Assembly (NCBI GenBank): GCA_037127255.1
Contig: JBANSL010000018.1
Span: 24,091,175-24,155,174, forward strand
Reading direction: 5' to 3'
Origin: Persicaria tinctoria
Taxonomy: Eukaryota > Streptophyta > Magnoliopsida > Caryophyllales > Polygonaceae
Length of the DNA stretch: 64,000 nt
A program made the translations under genes and the position numbers. Positions within the stretch are counted from its first letter, which is position 1; every line of letters begins with the position of its first letter. The notes under the pieces are model-generated. The model was given only the letters and a program-made list of their open reading frames with translations. It ran no database searches and was not told the DNA's origin. Positions 22,562 to 35,100 of the stretch are shown here, piece by piece.

Positions 22562-23048
22562 GCGTAATTTGGAGCTTTTTGCCAAAAGCCAAATTGATTG
22601 AAATTGATGATATGGTTGTGTTTTTGGGTTGATTTTGACCTAATTTCATGTTCATAACATTGTCAAATTGTTTATAGATCATGAGCTAATTGGATTTTAG
22701 AATTTTATATTGCGATATACTTTAGAATTTGGGGTTTTTTGCCAAAAGTCAAATTGACTGAAATTGATGATATGGTTGTGTTGTTGGGTTGATTTGGAGC
22801 TAATTTCATCTTCATAACATTGTCAAATGTTTATGGATCATGATCTAATTGGATTTTAGAACTTTATTGCGATATGCTTTAGAATTTTGGGTTTTTTTTT
22901 TTTGCCAAAAAGCCAAATTGATTGAAATTGATGATATGGTTGTGTTGTTGGGTTGATTTAGAGCTAATTTTATGTTCATAAAATTGTCAAATTGTTTGTG
23001 AATCATGAGCTAATTGGATTTTAGAATTTTATTGCGATATGCTTTAGG
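22562..23048. repeat. Tandem repeat, ~160 bp x 3
   Basis: TTTTTTGCCAAAAGCCAAATT starts a unit near 22575, 22735 and 22898, and each unit ends TTTATTGCGATATGCTTTAG or a variant. The units are about 160-163 bp and lie side by side. Confidence 0.85.
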
Positions 23049-23088
23049 TCGATTAGGTTCTTCTATTTTAGCATGAAAATCATAATTT

Positions 23089-23158
23089 AGCCTATTAGCT
23101 CAATTGGTAGAGCAATGTGCATTTGCACAAATATGTGGGTTCAAAGCCCACATAGGTT
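23089..23158 (+). other. tRNA-like sequence (SINE head or tRNA pseudogene)
   Basis: The A box TAGCTCAATTGG (23096-23107) and B box GGTTCAAAGCC (23138-23148) both fit pol III consensus. A 7-bp acceptor stem (AGCCTAT/ATAGGTT, one G-U pair), a 4-bp D stem (GCTC/GAGC) and a 5-bp T stem (GTGGG/CCCAC) pair correctly. The anticodon arm is short: TGTGC/GCACA would leave only a 4-nt loop. It is therefore unlikely to decode. Confidence 0.65.
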
Positions 23159-23199
23159 ACATAATAGACAAGAGCGCAACAATCGCAAATTGCTAATCA

Positions 23200-23765
23200 T
23201 GCACATCATAATCTTAATTATGCACCTTTTAACCTTAATTATGCACATTTTAATCTTATTTATGCACTTTAATTTTAAAAGCTTATTATGTATGCACACC
23301 CTAATGTTATATTTGCACAACATAAAATTATATTTGCACATTTTAATCTTATTTATGCACTTTAATTTAAAAGACTATTATATATGCACACCATGATGTT
23401 ATATTTGCACAACATAGCATTATATTTGCACATTTTAATCTTATTTATGCATTTTAGTTTAAAAGCCTATTATATATGCACACCATAATATTATATTTTC
23501 ACAACATAACATTATATTTGCACATTTTAATCTTATTTATGCACTTTAATTTAAAAGCCTATTATATATGCACACCATAATGTTATATTTGCACAACATA
23601 ACATTATATTTGCACATTTTAATCTTATTTACGCACTTTAAGTTAAAAGCCTATTATATATGCACAGCATAATGTTATATTTGCACAACATAATATTATA
23701 TTTGCACAACATAATATTATATTTGCACATTTTAATCTTATTTATGCACTTTAATTTGAAATTGT
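23200..23765. repeat. Tandem array, 92-bp unit
   Basis: TAATCTTATTTATGCACTTT or a close variant recurs at about 23251, 23344, 23436, 23528, 23620 and 23732. The steps are 92-93 bp, and the last unit is enlarged by about 20 bp through an extra TTGCACAACATAATATTA. Units alternate TTGCACAACATAA and TATGCACACCATAA. Confidence 0.9.
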
Positions 23766-25449
23766 TAAATGCTTGAAAACAAATAGACGATAAGTCAGCT
23801 TAAAATAAACATTGCATACCGTAAAGGCGGGGTGGTTCTGCCCCCCCCCCCCCCCTCCCCCCCCCGATGCGACGCCTGTGAAAAATGATTCAAGACACAT
23901 TAACAATAATCTTAATTGTGCACTTCATATTATTACTCATACACATCGTCATTTTATTCTTGCACTTTATAATTTTATTTATACATTTTATATTTGCACA
24001 AAAAAAGTGTCGAAAACAGGAAAAAGTGCATTTACCCATAAAATTAGACATATTTACCTATTTACCCATAAAATTAGACTCATTTACCCATAAATTAAGC
24101 ATATTTCAATTATAAATTTTTATAATTGAAATAAACCTATTTACCCCATAATGAATTATTATGTCTGCACAACATAAAGTTATATTTGCACAACAGGATG
24201 TTATATGTGCACAACATCAAGTTATACTTGCACAACATAAAGTGTTAACACGAAAAAAAAAACTCTGGGACAAAGAAAGAAAGAAAAAAATCTGGCCCGA
24301 GAAGGGGGGCACACGCATGGGGCAAGGGGCACATGAGGTTGACATTTTACTAATTAAATTAGGCCCATTAGTAAATAAATTAGGCCTATTAGCAATTTAC
24401 TTACAAAAATTAGCTAGCTCATTAAGAGAATTTTACACCTTAAGCAAATTTTACACCATAAGGTAATTTTACATTTGAACATTTGCCTATATAAATACTA
24501 CTGTATATATTATATATAACATAATATATATATATATATATATGTAGTATAGATCATATGTACTCAAGCCTTATTGTGTATCATGTACACACATCTATGC
24601 TGTTGATTTAGTTGATCGGAGGGTTATGGTAATTAGGCATTTTTTCTTTTTTTTTTATAATTAAAATGGTGGAGCCCACAAGTTGTTTTGCCTTACCTAC
24701 CAAACGGAGCGCGTGTTGGGGCAATGTACGGGGTGATGAATTGTATTTGTGAATTGTGGGGGTATTTAGATTCTTTCCTAGGGGGCTCGTTATTGGGTTT
24801 TTTTTTTAATTAAAAAAATTATTCTGACTATATATATATTTTGACTATAACATAATTTAAAAAATTATAAATTTATCACCAACAATATATCATGATCAAT
24901 TAAAACTTTTCATTGAACTCCATAATAAATTCTTTAATTATATAGACCTTTTCATATATATTATTCCATTTATATCCTTTAATATTTTTTATTTTTTTAA
25001 AACTGAACATATTTAATAATAAACTTATTATCTTCATATATATTATTACATTTATTGTATTCGGTCGTATTACAGTATTATTCAGTTACTTATGTCATGT
25101 TAACAAAAAAAAACTAAAAATTATTCGATGGTATCGTTGTATTATACAATAATATTGATGGATTATTCAATGGTATGACCGAATTTCTATTGTTATTAGA
25201 TTCTAATCGACTAGCAAACTGAAAATGTCGTGAACTTTTAACTAAAAATCATTCGATGGTATCACTTGACTATTTGATCATATCACTTGATTATTCGATG
25301 TTGTTACAGTATTATTTTGTTATTAATATTATTTGAAGGTTGGTCGATTATTCGTTGGTATCGAGTGATTATTTAATGGTATCGCAAGATTATTCGATTG
25401 TATCAAATGATTATTCAGTGCTACGACCGACTTTACATTGATAATAGAT

Positions 25450-25790
25450 TAGAATAATCTCATAATACCGTTGAATAATCGAGCGATACAAATGAATAAC
25501 CCGCATTTCACTAGAAAATTAGAATACATACACCAATGGAAATCCCTTATTATCTATGATAAATCTACCGATACAATCGAATAATCTTATAATACCGTCG
25601 AATAATTGAGCGATACAATCGAATAACCCGCATTTCACTAGAAGATTAGAATAGATACACCAATGGAAATCCCTTATTATCTATGATAAATCCATCAATA
25701 CAATCGAATAATCTCATAATATCGTTGAATAATTGAGCGATACAATCGAATAACCCACATTTCACTAGAAGATTAGAATAGATATATCAA
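25450..25790. repeat. Tandem repeat, ~127 bp
   Basis: Units beginning near CATTTCACTAGAA recur at about 25505, 25632 and 25759. They contain CGATACAATCGAATAA phrases. A diverged further unit appears at 26115-26215, separated by the insert at 25795-26115. Confidence 0.8.
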
Positions 25791-25794
25791 TGTG

Positions 25795-26118
25795 ATAGTG
25801 ACTTGGACCTATAAACTCAATCACTTGAGCATAAATCATTCACAGACAATCTAGAAAAGCTTCAGCATTGTACCAATACTATCTAGACTCTACAGTCTCT
25901 ACCCTTCGGGGCAATATATCCCTTTGATTTGGGGCAGAACAATTCTATTTTGCCTCTTTTGGTACCAACGACAAATGCTAGTGATTTCTCGCTGAATCGG
26001 TATAGTCAGGATCGCAAAATTCAAGTTTAAGCAAAATTAAGCAGTCACGTAGCAAGAGCAGCAACAAATTAAAAACCTAAAATAAGATTTTGTATGAAAT
26101 GCTAAAAATCACATCGCT
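25795..26118. other. Insert of unknown type within the 127-bp repeat
   Basis: A stretch of about 320 bp (TGATAGTGACTTGG to CTAAAAATCACA) interrupts the tandem repeat, which resumes afterwards. TG..CA borders hint at a short LTR, but no target duplication is evident. Confidence 0.3.
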
Positions 26119-26644
26119 TATTATTTATGATAAATCTATTGATAAAATCGAATAATATCATAATACCATCAAATAATTGAACGATACAATCGAATACTAA
26201 ACAAAATCCCAAATTCGACCCTACAAGATTCCAGATTTCGACCCATTGATGAACTCAAATTACAACCTAAAAATCCCAAATATCAACCGAATACCAAGAT
26301 TTCAACCCTAAAAATTACACATACAACAAAAAAAACCAAATGTGTTCATTGTAACCAACAAACTTACCCATATTTATGGACTCAAGTGCTTCGTTTGAAC
26401 CTAGTATGACGGATCGCTTCTCCAACCTTCAATCGATCACAATCGCCGACGAGGATTGCTTTGGGTGGCTCCAACAAGGATGTTTGAAATCGAACAGATT
26501 CAAATACGCAGGATCTCGCTCCTCCAACAACTTCAAATCGGCAACGCTTTTTGCTTCGGTGGTGGTGCATAATATATTTGAATAAGCTTCTGTTCAAACA
26601 AACTGCCAATAAATTTGAATAACATCCATAATCTGGTATTCTTA

Positions 26645-26830
26645 CACTACAAAAAAAACATATTAGCAACGACAAAGTACCGTGGCTAGAAGTGGATTTG
26701 CTGTGGCCAAAAGGGGCTAGCAATGGCTGTAGCCACGGCAAGTCAGGCGTAACCAAACCCGCGGTGGCAAAAAGATATTTGCAACGGTGACAGCCGTGGC
26801 TAGCTTCCTAGCCACGGTTAAGCGACGACA
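26645..26830. repeat. Left subterminal repeat region of the CACTA element
   Basis: At least six copies of a 10-bp motif (GCCGTGGCTA and inverse) with variants occur here. A matching cluster is at 41735-41905. Confidence 0.8.
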
Positions 26831-28904
26831 AAGCGTTGCCATCCTAGAGAATCCAATTTAAGCGACGAGACTTGCCGTGGCTATGGAATTTTAGGGCGCC
26901 AAGCAGTCAAACGTTTCCCACCAATTTTTTGGTGCCCTTTTTCACAATTTGCGACGGTAAGCTGCCGTGGCTAGAGAAGTGAGTTGTTTTAATGGGATTT
27001 CCCACCGAAAATTTGGCTCCTTTTTCAATAATTGGCCACATCAAGTTGCCGTTGCTAAAGGTTTGGCCTTAAATTCAATAATTGGTTACAACAAGCTACT
27101 GTTGCCAATTCACACTCATATTTTTACCTGTTTTAATTTCCAGACCAAACATTTATCAAAAGTATTCAACATAACAAGCTGTTTCTTCCACAACACACTT
27201 TCATATTAAGCGAACACCAAACAAAATTACATAACATAGCTAGATATCATGTCAATTCAAGTCTACGGTAAGTTTTCTAATAAAACATGAAGCAAAAAAA
27301 AACATAGTTTTCTGAAATTTATGTTTACAGAATTACAGTAGCTTCTTGTACAGATTCCTCAAATGTGGTCTTCCCGGTTTTGGTACTGTCCTCCTATATA
27401 ACATAAGATGCAAATAGTTTATAATCAGATATGAAATTAAGAGATAATAATTGTACCTCATGGTAGTATATGTCAGAATAGAAATACTAGAAGTCATTTT
27501 AGGCTTTGAGCAAAAAAAAACATATTAGAATCTACAATCTCCTTGAAGTGATAACAGAGAACAGCTTAATGAAATCTTGTTAATGTAAAGATGTCATTTC
27601 CTACTAAAAATGAAAACATACGAAATGATTGGTATATGCAGGGCAAGACTTAAACCACCATTCTCTTCTTCTTCAAACTACAATAGCTGCAATAATTTGA
27701 GCTAATCAGATATAGCATTCAAATTTTTGAAAAACAAATAAATAAATATTAACTAGCGCTGATGGAAATTACTAGAAAAAGTTTAGCCTATTTTCTGCAA
27801 AAAGTCTTTAGTAGCAAATTCATTTCCAAACTTCGATTGCCATGTTAATGTGCATGAAATTTAGAGGATAATTAGCATTACTTCACTCTAGAGGAGAAAA
27901 AGGATATTGAATTTAAAGGAGTAATAGATGTCATGTACAAATACAACCACTTTAATGAAAACCACTTTAAAGCTTAAAACCATTGGGTGAGCAACCATCT
28001 ACTATTTAATGTTGACATTATGTTAGATTAGATGTAGAAATGGTCAAACTGAACTAGAGTAAAGTATATTATTCAACCCAATCCCATCCTAATGTTTAGA
28101 CTTGTATGCCAAAGATTTAGTTTAAAGTTAAATTAATGTGCATGTTCTGCAAACGAATTTGGTGGTTGAGGTAAAAAAACCAATTGGAGTGTGAAAGCAG
28201 CAGAGATACACACATAATCGAATCAATTGTGTTATTGCAAGCTTGCAACACTAAGGGACTAAGTATCAAAGCTATTATCTGGTTAATGTGCCTGTGGTGA
28301 TACAAGATAAACACAAAACTTAACAGAAAAGAAAAGGGAAGACACGCCCAAGAATGGATTAATATATCATTTAAAAAAGCAGCAGATGCATCATGCATGC
28401 CAATTGGCAACTAATGTGTAATATTACTTCAAGATGCTATCTTTGTTGCCAAAACATACCTTGAATTTGCTTTTATCTTATGAATGAACATGACATACAA
28501 TTCCTCCACTTAGATCCTCCTCTGTCATACAAATAGAGTAAAATTAAGTGGGCACCCTGCTTCTCAACCTGCACGAGGGGCAAAACTTTTATAAAAATGA
28601 AGCTTAACATACACCAATGAGTTTTTTTTAAGAAAATAAAAGTACAGAAGAATTCATTTCAAGGGACATTTTTACTGAATCATTACATTTCTAAGCAAAG
28701 GTTGTCCAAGAGGAAGTGGATGAATGAATACCTTTCCATTCAATGCCTCCTCCAACACAGTTGTTGATACAATAGTCTTAATTGGAATACCAAGTTTACT
28801 AATTTTAAGAAAATACACGAAGACAATAGATGAAAGAAGGCACACCAGTTTCCATGTAAGAAATCTGTAAGTAAGAAAAGAAATGGAAACAAAAAGAACC
28901 AGCT

Positions 28905-29058
28905 GCATCATTACAGCAACAACATCATCTTCAGTGTCACTAACTTCATCTACGTCTGACTCTGGTTCTTGGGGCAGAATCTCATAACCCAGAGTCTGAT
29001 TTTTATTAGAACCCAGATCTGCTTTGAGATCTTTCTCAACTGATTGTTTCTTGAGAAA
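28905..29058 (-). pseudogene. Captured exon, possibly coilin-like, acidic segment
   Basis: A TTGTTGCAG acceptor precedes an open stretch starting FLKKQSVEKDLKADLG and ending in the acidic ESDVDEVSDTEDDVV, followed by a GT. Plant coilins have an acidic stretch ending in DxVPVxxRPGHIRF, which the DDVV end recalls. The open frame continues to 28672 but turns hydrophobic and intron-like. Assignment is tentative. Confidence 0.35.
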
Positions 29059-29202
29059 CTGCAACAAATACACAACAATAATGGATCACTATTAGCTAGA
29101 ATGTTATCACAAACCATTCGGAAGAGTACATTGAAGCTAGATTTAAATTTGAAATGCATTAGAAAACACAGATAATCATCCAATTTATCAAAAACCATTC
29201 AC

Positions 29203-29274
29203 CCGTTCCTTCTCAGACAAACGAGCCATTCATTTCCACTCTCTTTTCGCCTTCTTGCGTCTAGCACTTCTGAA
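29203..29274 (-). pseudogene. Captured exon with SARRKKAKR motif, coilin-like
   Basis: TTTTAG acceptor, then FRSARRKKAKREWK, an in-frame stop, and MARLSEKER before a GT donor. From memory, SRSARRKKAKRxWLRE is characteristic of plant coilin, the Cajal-body scaffold protein. The stop and the short length mean it cannot be functional. It lies between the CACTA edge and the nested retroelement, on the same strand as the next captured exon. Confidence 0.45.
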
Positions 29275-29316
29275 CTAAAACATATCATGTTATAACTTTC
29301 AAATCAGCATATGTTG

Positions 29317-32185
29317 TGTAACGGCCCGGAATTATGATTTCCGGGTTACGTTTCAAGGGATAAAACCCCTTGTTCGGATCTTGCAATTCAGGTACGGGTT
29401 GAGTTTTAAAACAAAATATTTGTACTAAAAGAAGGGATTTCGAACCCTTAAAGATCGCGGATCCATTGGAGATCAAATACCTGCCTTAGTCTAATCGTGA
29501 AATCGAGCGAAAGCAAAAATAAGGTTGAGTTTAAATACCATCCGAAAGGGAGTATTAAAAGAGAGGAAGTGTGGTGGTCTCTCAACCTCTCGATCTAACG
29601 CCAAAAGTCTGAACCCGCCAAGCATCCACATAAGCAACGATAACGGCTAGTGATTACCTGAATCTAAAAAAAATGAGGGGGATCTGGGTCAATCATCAGG
29701 TCACTCATGCGCGTATGTAAACACACTCTGAGAGGCATATAATAAGCATCCTACTCTTAAGATGAAATGCGTAATGCCATGCGTAAATTAAATCACGTAT
29801 ATATATTGACAGTTTAATATAATGCAGAAAGCGATAAATGGATCCACACAGAATGCCAAGTGGCATGTCCCTCTCGTACCTCCACCCCCCTTCCGATAGG
29901 GCGGACACTGGCCAGTTCGGTGCTATAGCATAGCAAATTCCTCGTGGTGGTGCACAACCCACGGCATCATCATATCATATCATATCATATCATCGCTTGC
30001 CCGATGGTGTTGGGCTATCATATCATGCTCATATAGACTCGATTGACCCAGGGTACCCGATGAGGCTGGGCTACCCTATGACCCTAGCAAAGACTCTAGG
30101 ACTATCACAGATAACGGCCGTTCTCTTGCAAGGACATATAGCAATCATATGATTTTCATTTTAGCTCCTAAGCATGATTCTAAGTCGTATGGTGCATGGA
30201 CACTAGCCTACTATATAACACCCAGTGCATAGAGCGCCCATCATGAGTAAGTTCAAAGAACTTACCTGGAGTAGCAGATCAGCAAGACGAAAAGCAGCAA
30301 GGTATAAGCAAGCAAGTTACAGATCACCTAGCAATTATTAATAAATATGCATAAGTAAACTGCACAAAACGGGATCCATTTACCACTACATAACATGCCC
30401 ACCAATCCATTAATCATAGCATCATCAACATTCTTTATCTCAACTTATGGCAACATCTTATATCATCTTATTCCATTGTCATTTCCATTACTCGCTCAAT
30501 CATACTGCAATCCATATAATCTCACTAGCTAGTCAAGTTGTTATTTAAAACAATTACTTCAAAATTATATTTAGCCATTTCTAATTCATAAAATATTTAA
30601 TCTTTAAAAATACTTCCAAAAATCCATTTAAATAATCCCGACATACTTTACTTTAATTTAAAATCATTCTTCTAGGGACTTAAATAATTTTCAACCGTTA
30701 CTAAATAATTCAATTTATATACTTTAAAACCGACCCCTTTTAAATACCGACACACAAATCGATTTCTAAATAATCAATTATCGGAAATCGGTTAAACTAT
30801 TAATTAATAAATCTAATAAATAAATAAATAACAAATAAACCCAAACCGAACCAACGCTTTTAACCCAAACCGAACCGAACCCGCATAAATCTCAACCGGT
30901 TAAACAAAATAATGAAACGAAGGAGTGGGGCCACGTATGCTGACTGGGCAGGGGCCCCGCTTGATCCATCTTCTTCCTCCAATTTCGAAATGAGCTGCCC
31001 TCGCCTGAACCACGCCGATCGACGCCGTTCATCCATCCCGGATCCCGCCCTCGAGATTCTCCTGCCTCCCCGCTCGCCGGACCGGCTCACGCTCGCAGCC
31101 AACACTCTCGCACCCGCTCACGCCCTCGCGGCGCTCTCATGCCCGCGTTTGCCTCTCCTCAGGCCGCTCGCTCACGCACAGTTGCTGCTCGCTCACGCTC
31201 TCGCCTACGCCCTCGAGCTGTCGGAGCTCTCGAGCTCGCTCGACTCCCCACACTCAGCTCTCGCTCACCCCCAATTAGCCCAAACATCGAAACAATTCAA
31301 GACATCGAATGAGAGAGAAAAGAAGGCTAGAGAGCTCACCGAGAAATTTCGCGACTTCGGAGCTCTCGATCGGAGTTCTGAGCGTCGTCGGAGGCTCCCG
31401 ATGGATCGTCGGACCTGCGTGGGACATGGATGAGCGTGATGGTGAAGTCCGGGAGTGGCTTCGATCGAAGACGGAATAGAATCGCTTACCGGAACATGGC
31501 TCGCGATCGAACATGGGAGGAAGAGCTTCGGTGGTGGTGCTGTGAGCTCTCAACGGATCGCTAGCTTCGTCGGACTTCGGCTTCGCGATGATGAGGTGCT
31601 TCTGCTGGCGCCGATGGTGATCGATGGAGGGCGATTAAGGTGATGAGTGAAGAAGTGATGGAGATGGTGAGCAAGAGACGGTGATGGCGATGATGCTTGT
31701 GAGTGAGGGTGACGATGAATGAAAATGGAGCGGGGTTGGTGAACCGATGGGAGCGGGAGAGTGAGGGAGGGAATCAGTTAAGGTGATGGTGAAGAACGAT
31801 GACGACAGTGATGGTGACCAAGTGAAAGTGACGGGGTGAAGTAGGCAGGGGATGGGTTCGGGTTGCAGGGTAAGGTAGGAGGGAGTGGGTGAGGTTAGGG
31901 TGTGAAATTGGTTAAAACAATACCCGGAAATAAATTCCAAATACGCAAATTTTGAATCCCGCAATTAGTCCTCAAACGTTAGTTTTTCCGACTCTCGCTC
32001 TCTCGATCGATTAGATTTTTTTAAAGTCGACGGATATTGCCATCCGATAATTATTTTGAGTTTTTGAGGTGAAAGGACGGAAATTATTTGCCAAATTTTA
32101 TATTCCGATTTAATTTCATTTTTAATTCTCTCTTTATTTTTTTTTTTTCCGCAAAAATTAGGATTTAAAAATCCGAGCCTTTACA
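29317..32185 (-). repeat. 3' LTR of the LARD
   Basis: 2,869 bp, the same length as its partner. It contains a GC-rich segment (30900-31900) with overlapping frames of up to 173 codons, a CATAT microsatellite near 29970, and an adenine at 31139 where the other LTR has guanine. No recognised protein. Confidence 0.95.
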
Positions 32186-35100
32186 TCATCCACCTCTAAA
32201 AACAAGTCTCGTCCCCGAGACTAAAATCATTTTAAAACAGGGGATGAAGTTTTAAAGCGATGAGTCCAAGGATCATGTCATTGATCCCGTAAACACCTCA
32301 TAAGTGCCCCTATGAGGTACTCACAGTACCGTTGTCGTGATCATAATATCCCCAAATAGACCGTAGTAAGAATGTAATATGGGCCCCTACCACATCCTTA
32401 CTCCGACTCTTTGGCCATATCATAACTCAAATATTATTATCCACTTCGTGAGGCGCCATAATGTAAATCCAGTCCCGAATGATTCAAAAGAGTTTTGCAA
32501 ATGGAAAGATTGACCTCGAAATCGTTAAAATTCTTGATAGGATTTATTCTTTTAAAATCCAAGTTAGTATTTTTCAAATTCGTTCAAAATCTTCAAATTC
32601 GACGTTAGTCAAGCAATTTCACATCACGAGAGGTGGAATCATCCACCTCTAAAGACTAATCTCATATTCTCTTCCTAGTTTCCGAATCAAATCAATCATC
32701 GTTCTCAACTCAGCATGAACAAAAGTAAACCAACTCATCAACTCATAACATCATTAGCCACCTCTCATGTGGCAAATCTCAACATCAATCATGATAATCT
32801 CAACCACATAACATTTTTACCCATAACATAAATCATACCATCCCTTCAAAACATGCCAAAAGCAATAACAAAATCTCAACATCATACCACGAGACATAAG
32901 GCATATCTACATCATACTGAAGGCATCACAAGTCCGTGATCGAATTCTCATAACTTATCATGCAAGCACACATGTCAATAGATCAATGGGCTAGGTGTCA
33001 CGGGGTTAGTATGTCAATACACATCATCAATTAATTCAGAGAGGATTAAGAGTTCGAACGGAGGACACTCCTGCTTGCAAGTCATATCGTACTCAGTAAT
33101 CGTCATCCTCAAAACGTGCTTGTCTTGCTAAAATCATTGATCCTGAGGCCCGTGGGTTATGGGCCCACGCCTTCGCGGCGTTGCTCTATCGCTATCGGAC
33201 TTCCCATTTCCTCTTTCATGCGGTCGCTCGTCCAACGTGTCGCGTAGGAGTTCAAGTTAGCGAAGATAGGGGAGGGACAAGAGCGGACAACCCAATGTTC
33301 CTTTCGGAACAAACACAGACCAATCCTAAAGATGACAACTAGAGACGAAACTCCGACCTGAGAATAGCAACGATGCCCTTATGGAAGTCTATTAAGTTAT
33401 AATCGCGACAAGCAAACACGAATTCATCACGGAGCATGTCAATCACACTAATCCACGCTAACATGTAACTATATCGGGGGAGCAACATTCGTATTAATTT
33501 CCAACGACACGATCGATTCCTATACTGATGCATGCGAGACAATATAGTAGTCTATTATTCCATGAAAGCAGATATCCCTAGCAACTTAAACAAGTTATGC
33601 GGAATCAAGAATGATCATGCAGGATTCGAGGTCATGTGGGATTTAACGACGATGACGAGTATGGTGTATATGAACGAATGCACAAGCATGGTGTACGCAT
33701 CAATAGGTGAGGTCAAATATGGCCTGGCGAGGTGTAATATAACAACCAGATTAAGCGTCATACGAGAACACATAGGAGCAACCTAGTAACTATCTCATCC
33801 GAACACACTGGTCATATAATAGGTCAAACATGGTACGTAATCATACGACGATATACATTTAGAAAACACATGTCCTACATTATACTAGCGACACATAATG
33901 TGATACAAGCATAGTCAAGAGTCATTAAAAGGGGTTCAACAGGATGTTCACGAAACATGAGGCATCATCAAAAGTAACAAGATGGACATCATGTGCAATA
34001 GATTATAATCATGCTAGGAACGAATCATCATAGGGCACATATAAGGGTACAATAGTTATCATATCATAGAATAGGTAAAAGATGTAATCATTTAGCGAGT
34101 CATATTGGAAATCATAAGCCCTACATGATACTACTAGCACATAACGAATCATGACCACAATCAAGGTAACTCGACTAAATTTATTCTAACATTCACGCGT
34201 CATGCATATGCGAAATGATATAACGTGGTGTGTGATCATGCGAGGTGCCAAGTCATACATCTATGCCAGCACTAGAGGAATTCATAAGGTAATAGGGGAA
34301 ACACTCCCGAGCGATAACATGTAGGCATGCTAGGATAAACCATCATATAAAGCAACTGATCATCGAATTCAACATCAATCTAATTTGCATGAGTAAGATA
34401 TTTCAAGGTGATAGAAAGAGGGAAGGATCACACTATGAGAGACCCAACTCGAGAGGGAATCAACAATAATGCAAGCAAGGTATAAATTCGCACAAGTCAC
34501 AACCAATGGTCCTACATGATACTAAAGACTTAACATGACATTCGATACATACATGCGCTTGAATGACCAACACATCGATGTGCAAGAAATCCTATGAACA
34601 TAATCCGTCGATATAGAAGCATGAGGGGAATATAGCAATGCATAATGCAAACCTACGCAACTGGCAATATGACAAGCATACAAGGTATGTATTCCAACTC
34701 AACAACCATTTTAATAAGGCATGCATTTACCAAGACATCACGTTAAATAGCATGATCACAATTGAACTACTAATTTAGTCAACAAACCACGGGTAACATC
34801 GACTAATCATGCAGGGAAAATTATCTTACGACATTCATACAAGGGAAATGTAGCACACTATCATGGGCCTAATCTAGGGGAAGACAATAACTATATACAT
34901 ACATTTATCATGCAATTCATGCTTCAAATCAGCCGTTAGTACGACCAATACAACAGGTCAATTAGACATGCGAAGGCGACATATAATCAGGACAGGAAGC
35001 AAGGTGCAACACGGAACCTAAGCAATGGGGAAAGCATGGGTACAAAATGTCATACAACCACGAATTTACATTTAGGATCATCATCTTAACATGTACTGGA

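Larger units (their letters stand above)
21962..24487. mobile_element. Family-B TIR element, complete copy (2.5 kb)
   Basis: The left end GGGAAGAGTTAAAATGTAAA and the right end ATTTTACATTTGAACATTTGCC form imperfect inverted repeats. Both continue inward with repeated TGTAAAAT and CTTAAGGTGTAAAATT phrases. TA tracts lie on both sides. Inside are a GC-rich gene-like segment, a 160-bp tandem triplet, a tRNA-like sequence, a 92-bp tandem array and a C-run. No transposase, so it is non-autonomous. Confidence 0.75.

Noticed and set aside
23089..23158. Functional tRNA gene
   Set aside because: The anticodon arm is too short and mispaired to give a 7-base loop.
23200..23765. CRISPR-like array
   Set aside because: The units are continuous tandem copies of 92 bp without unique spacers, in a eukaryotic genome.
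28117..28410. 97-codon hydrophobic minus-strand frame in the CACTA arm
   Set aside because: Composition is intron-like (T-rich on that strand), with no recognised family.
30860..31964. Frames of 62-173 codons in the LARD LTR, repeated identically at 38368-39472
   Set aside because: They overlap on both strands in a GC-rich LTR segment, show no domain, and are duplicated only because LTRs are.
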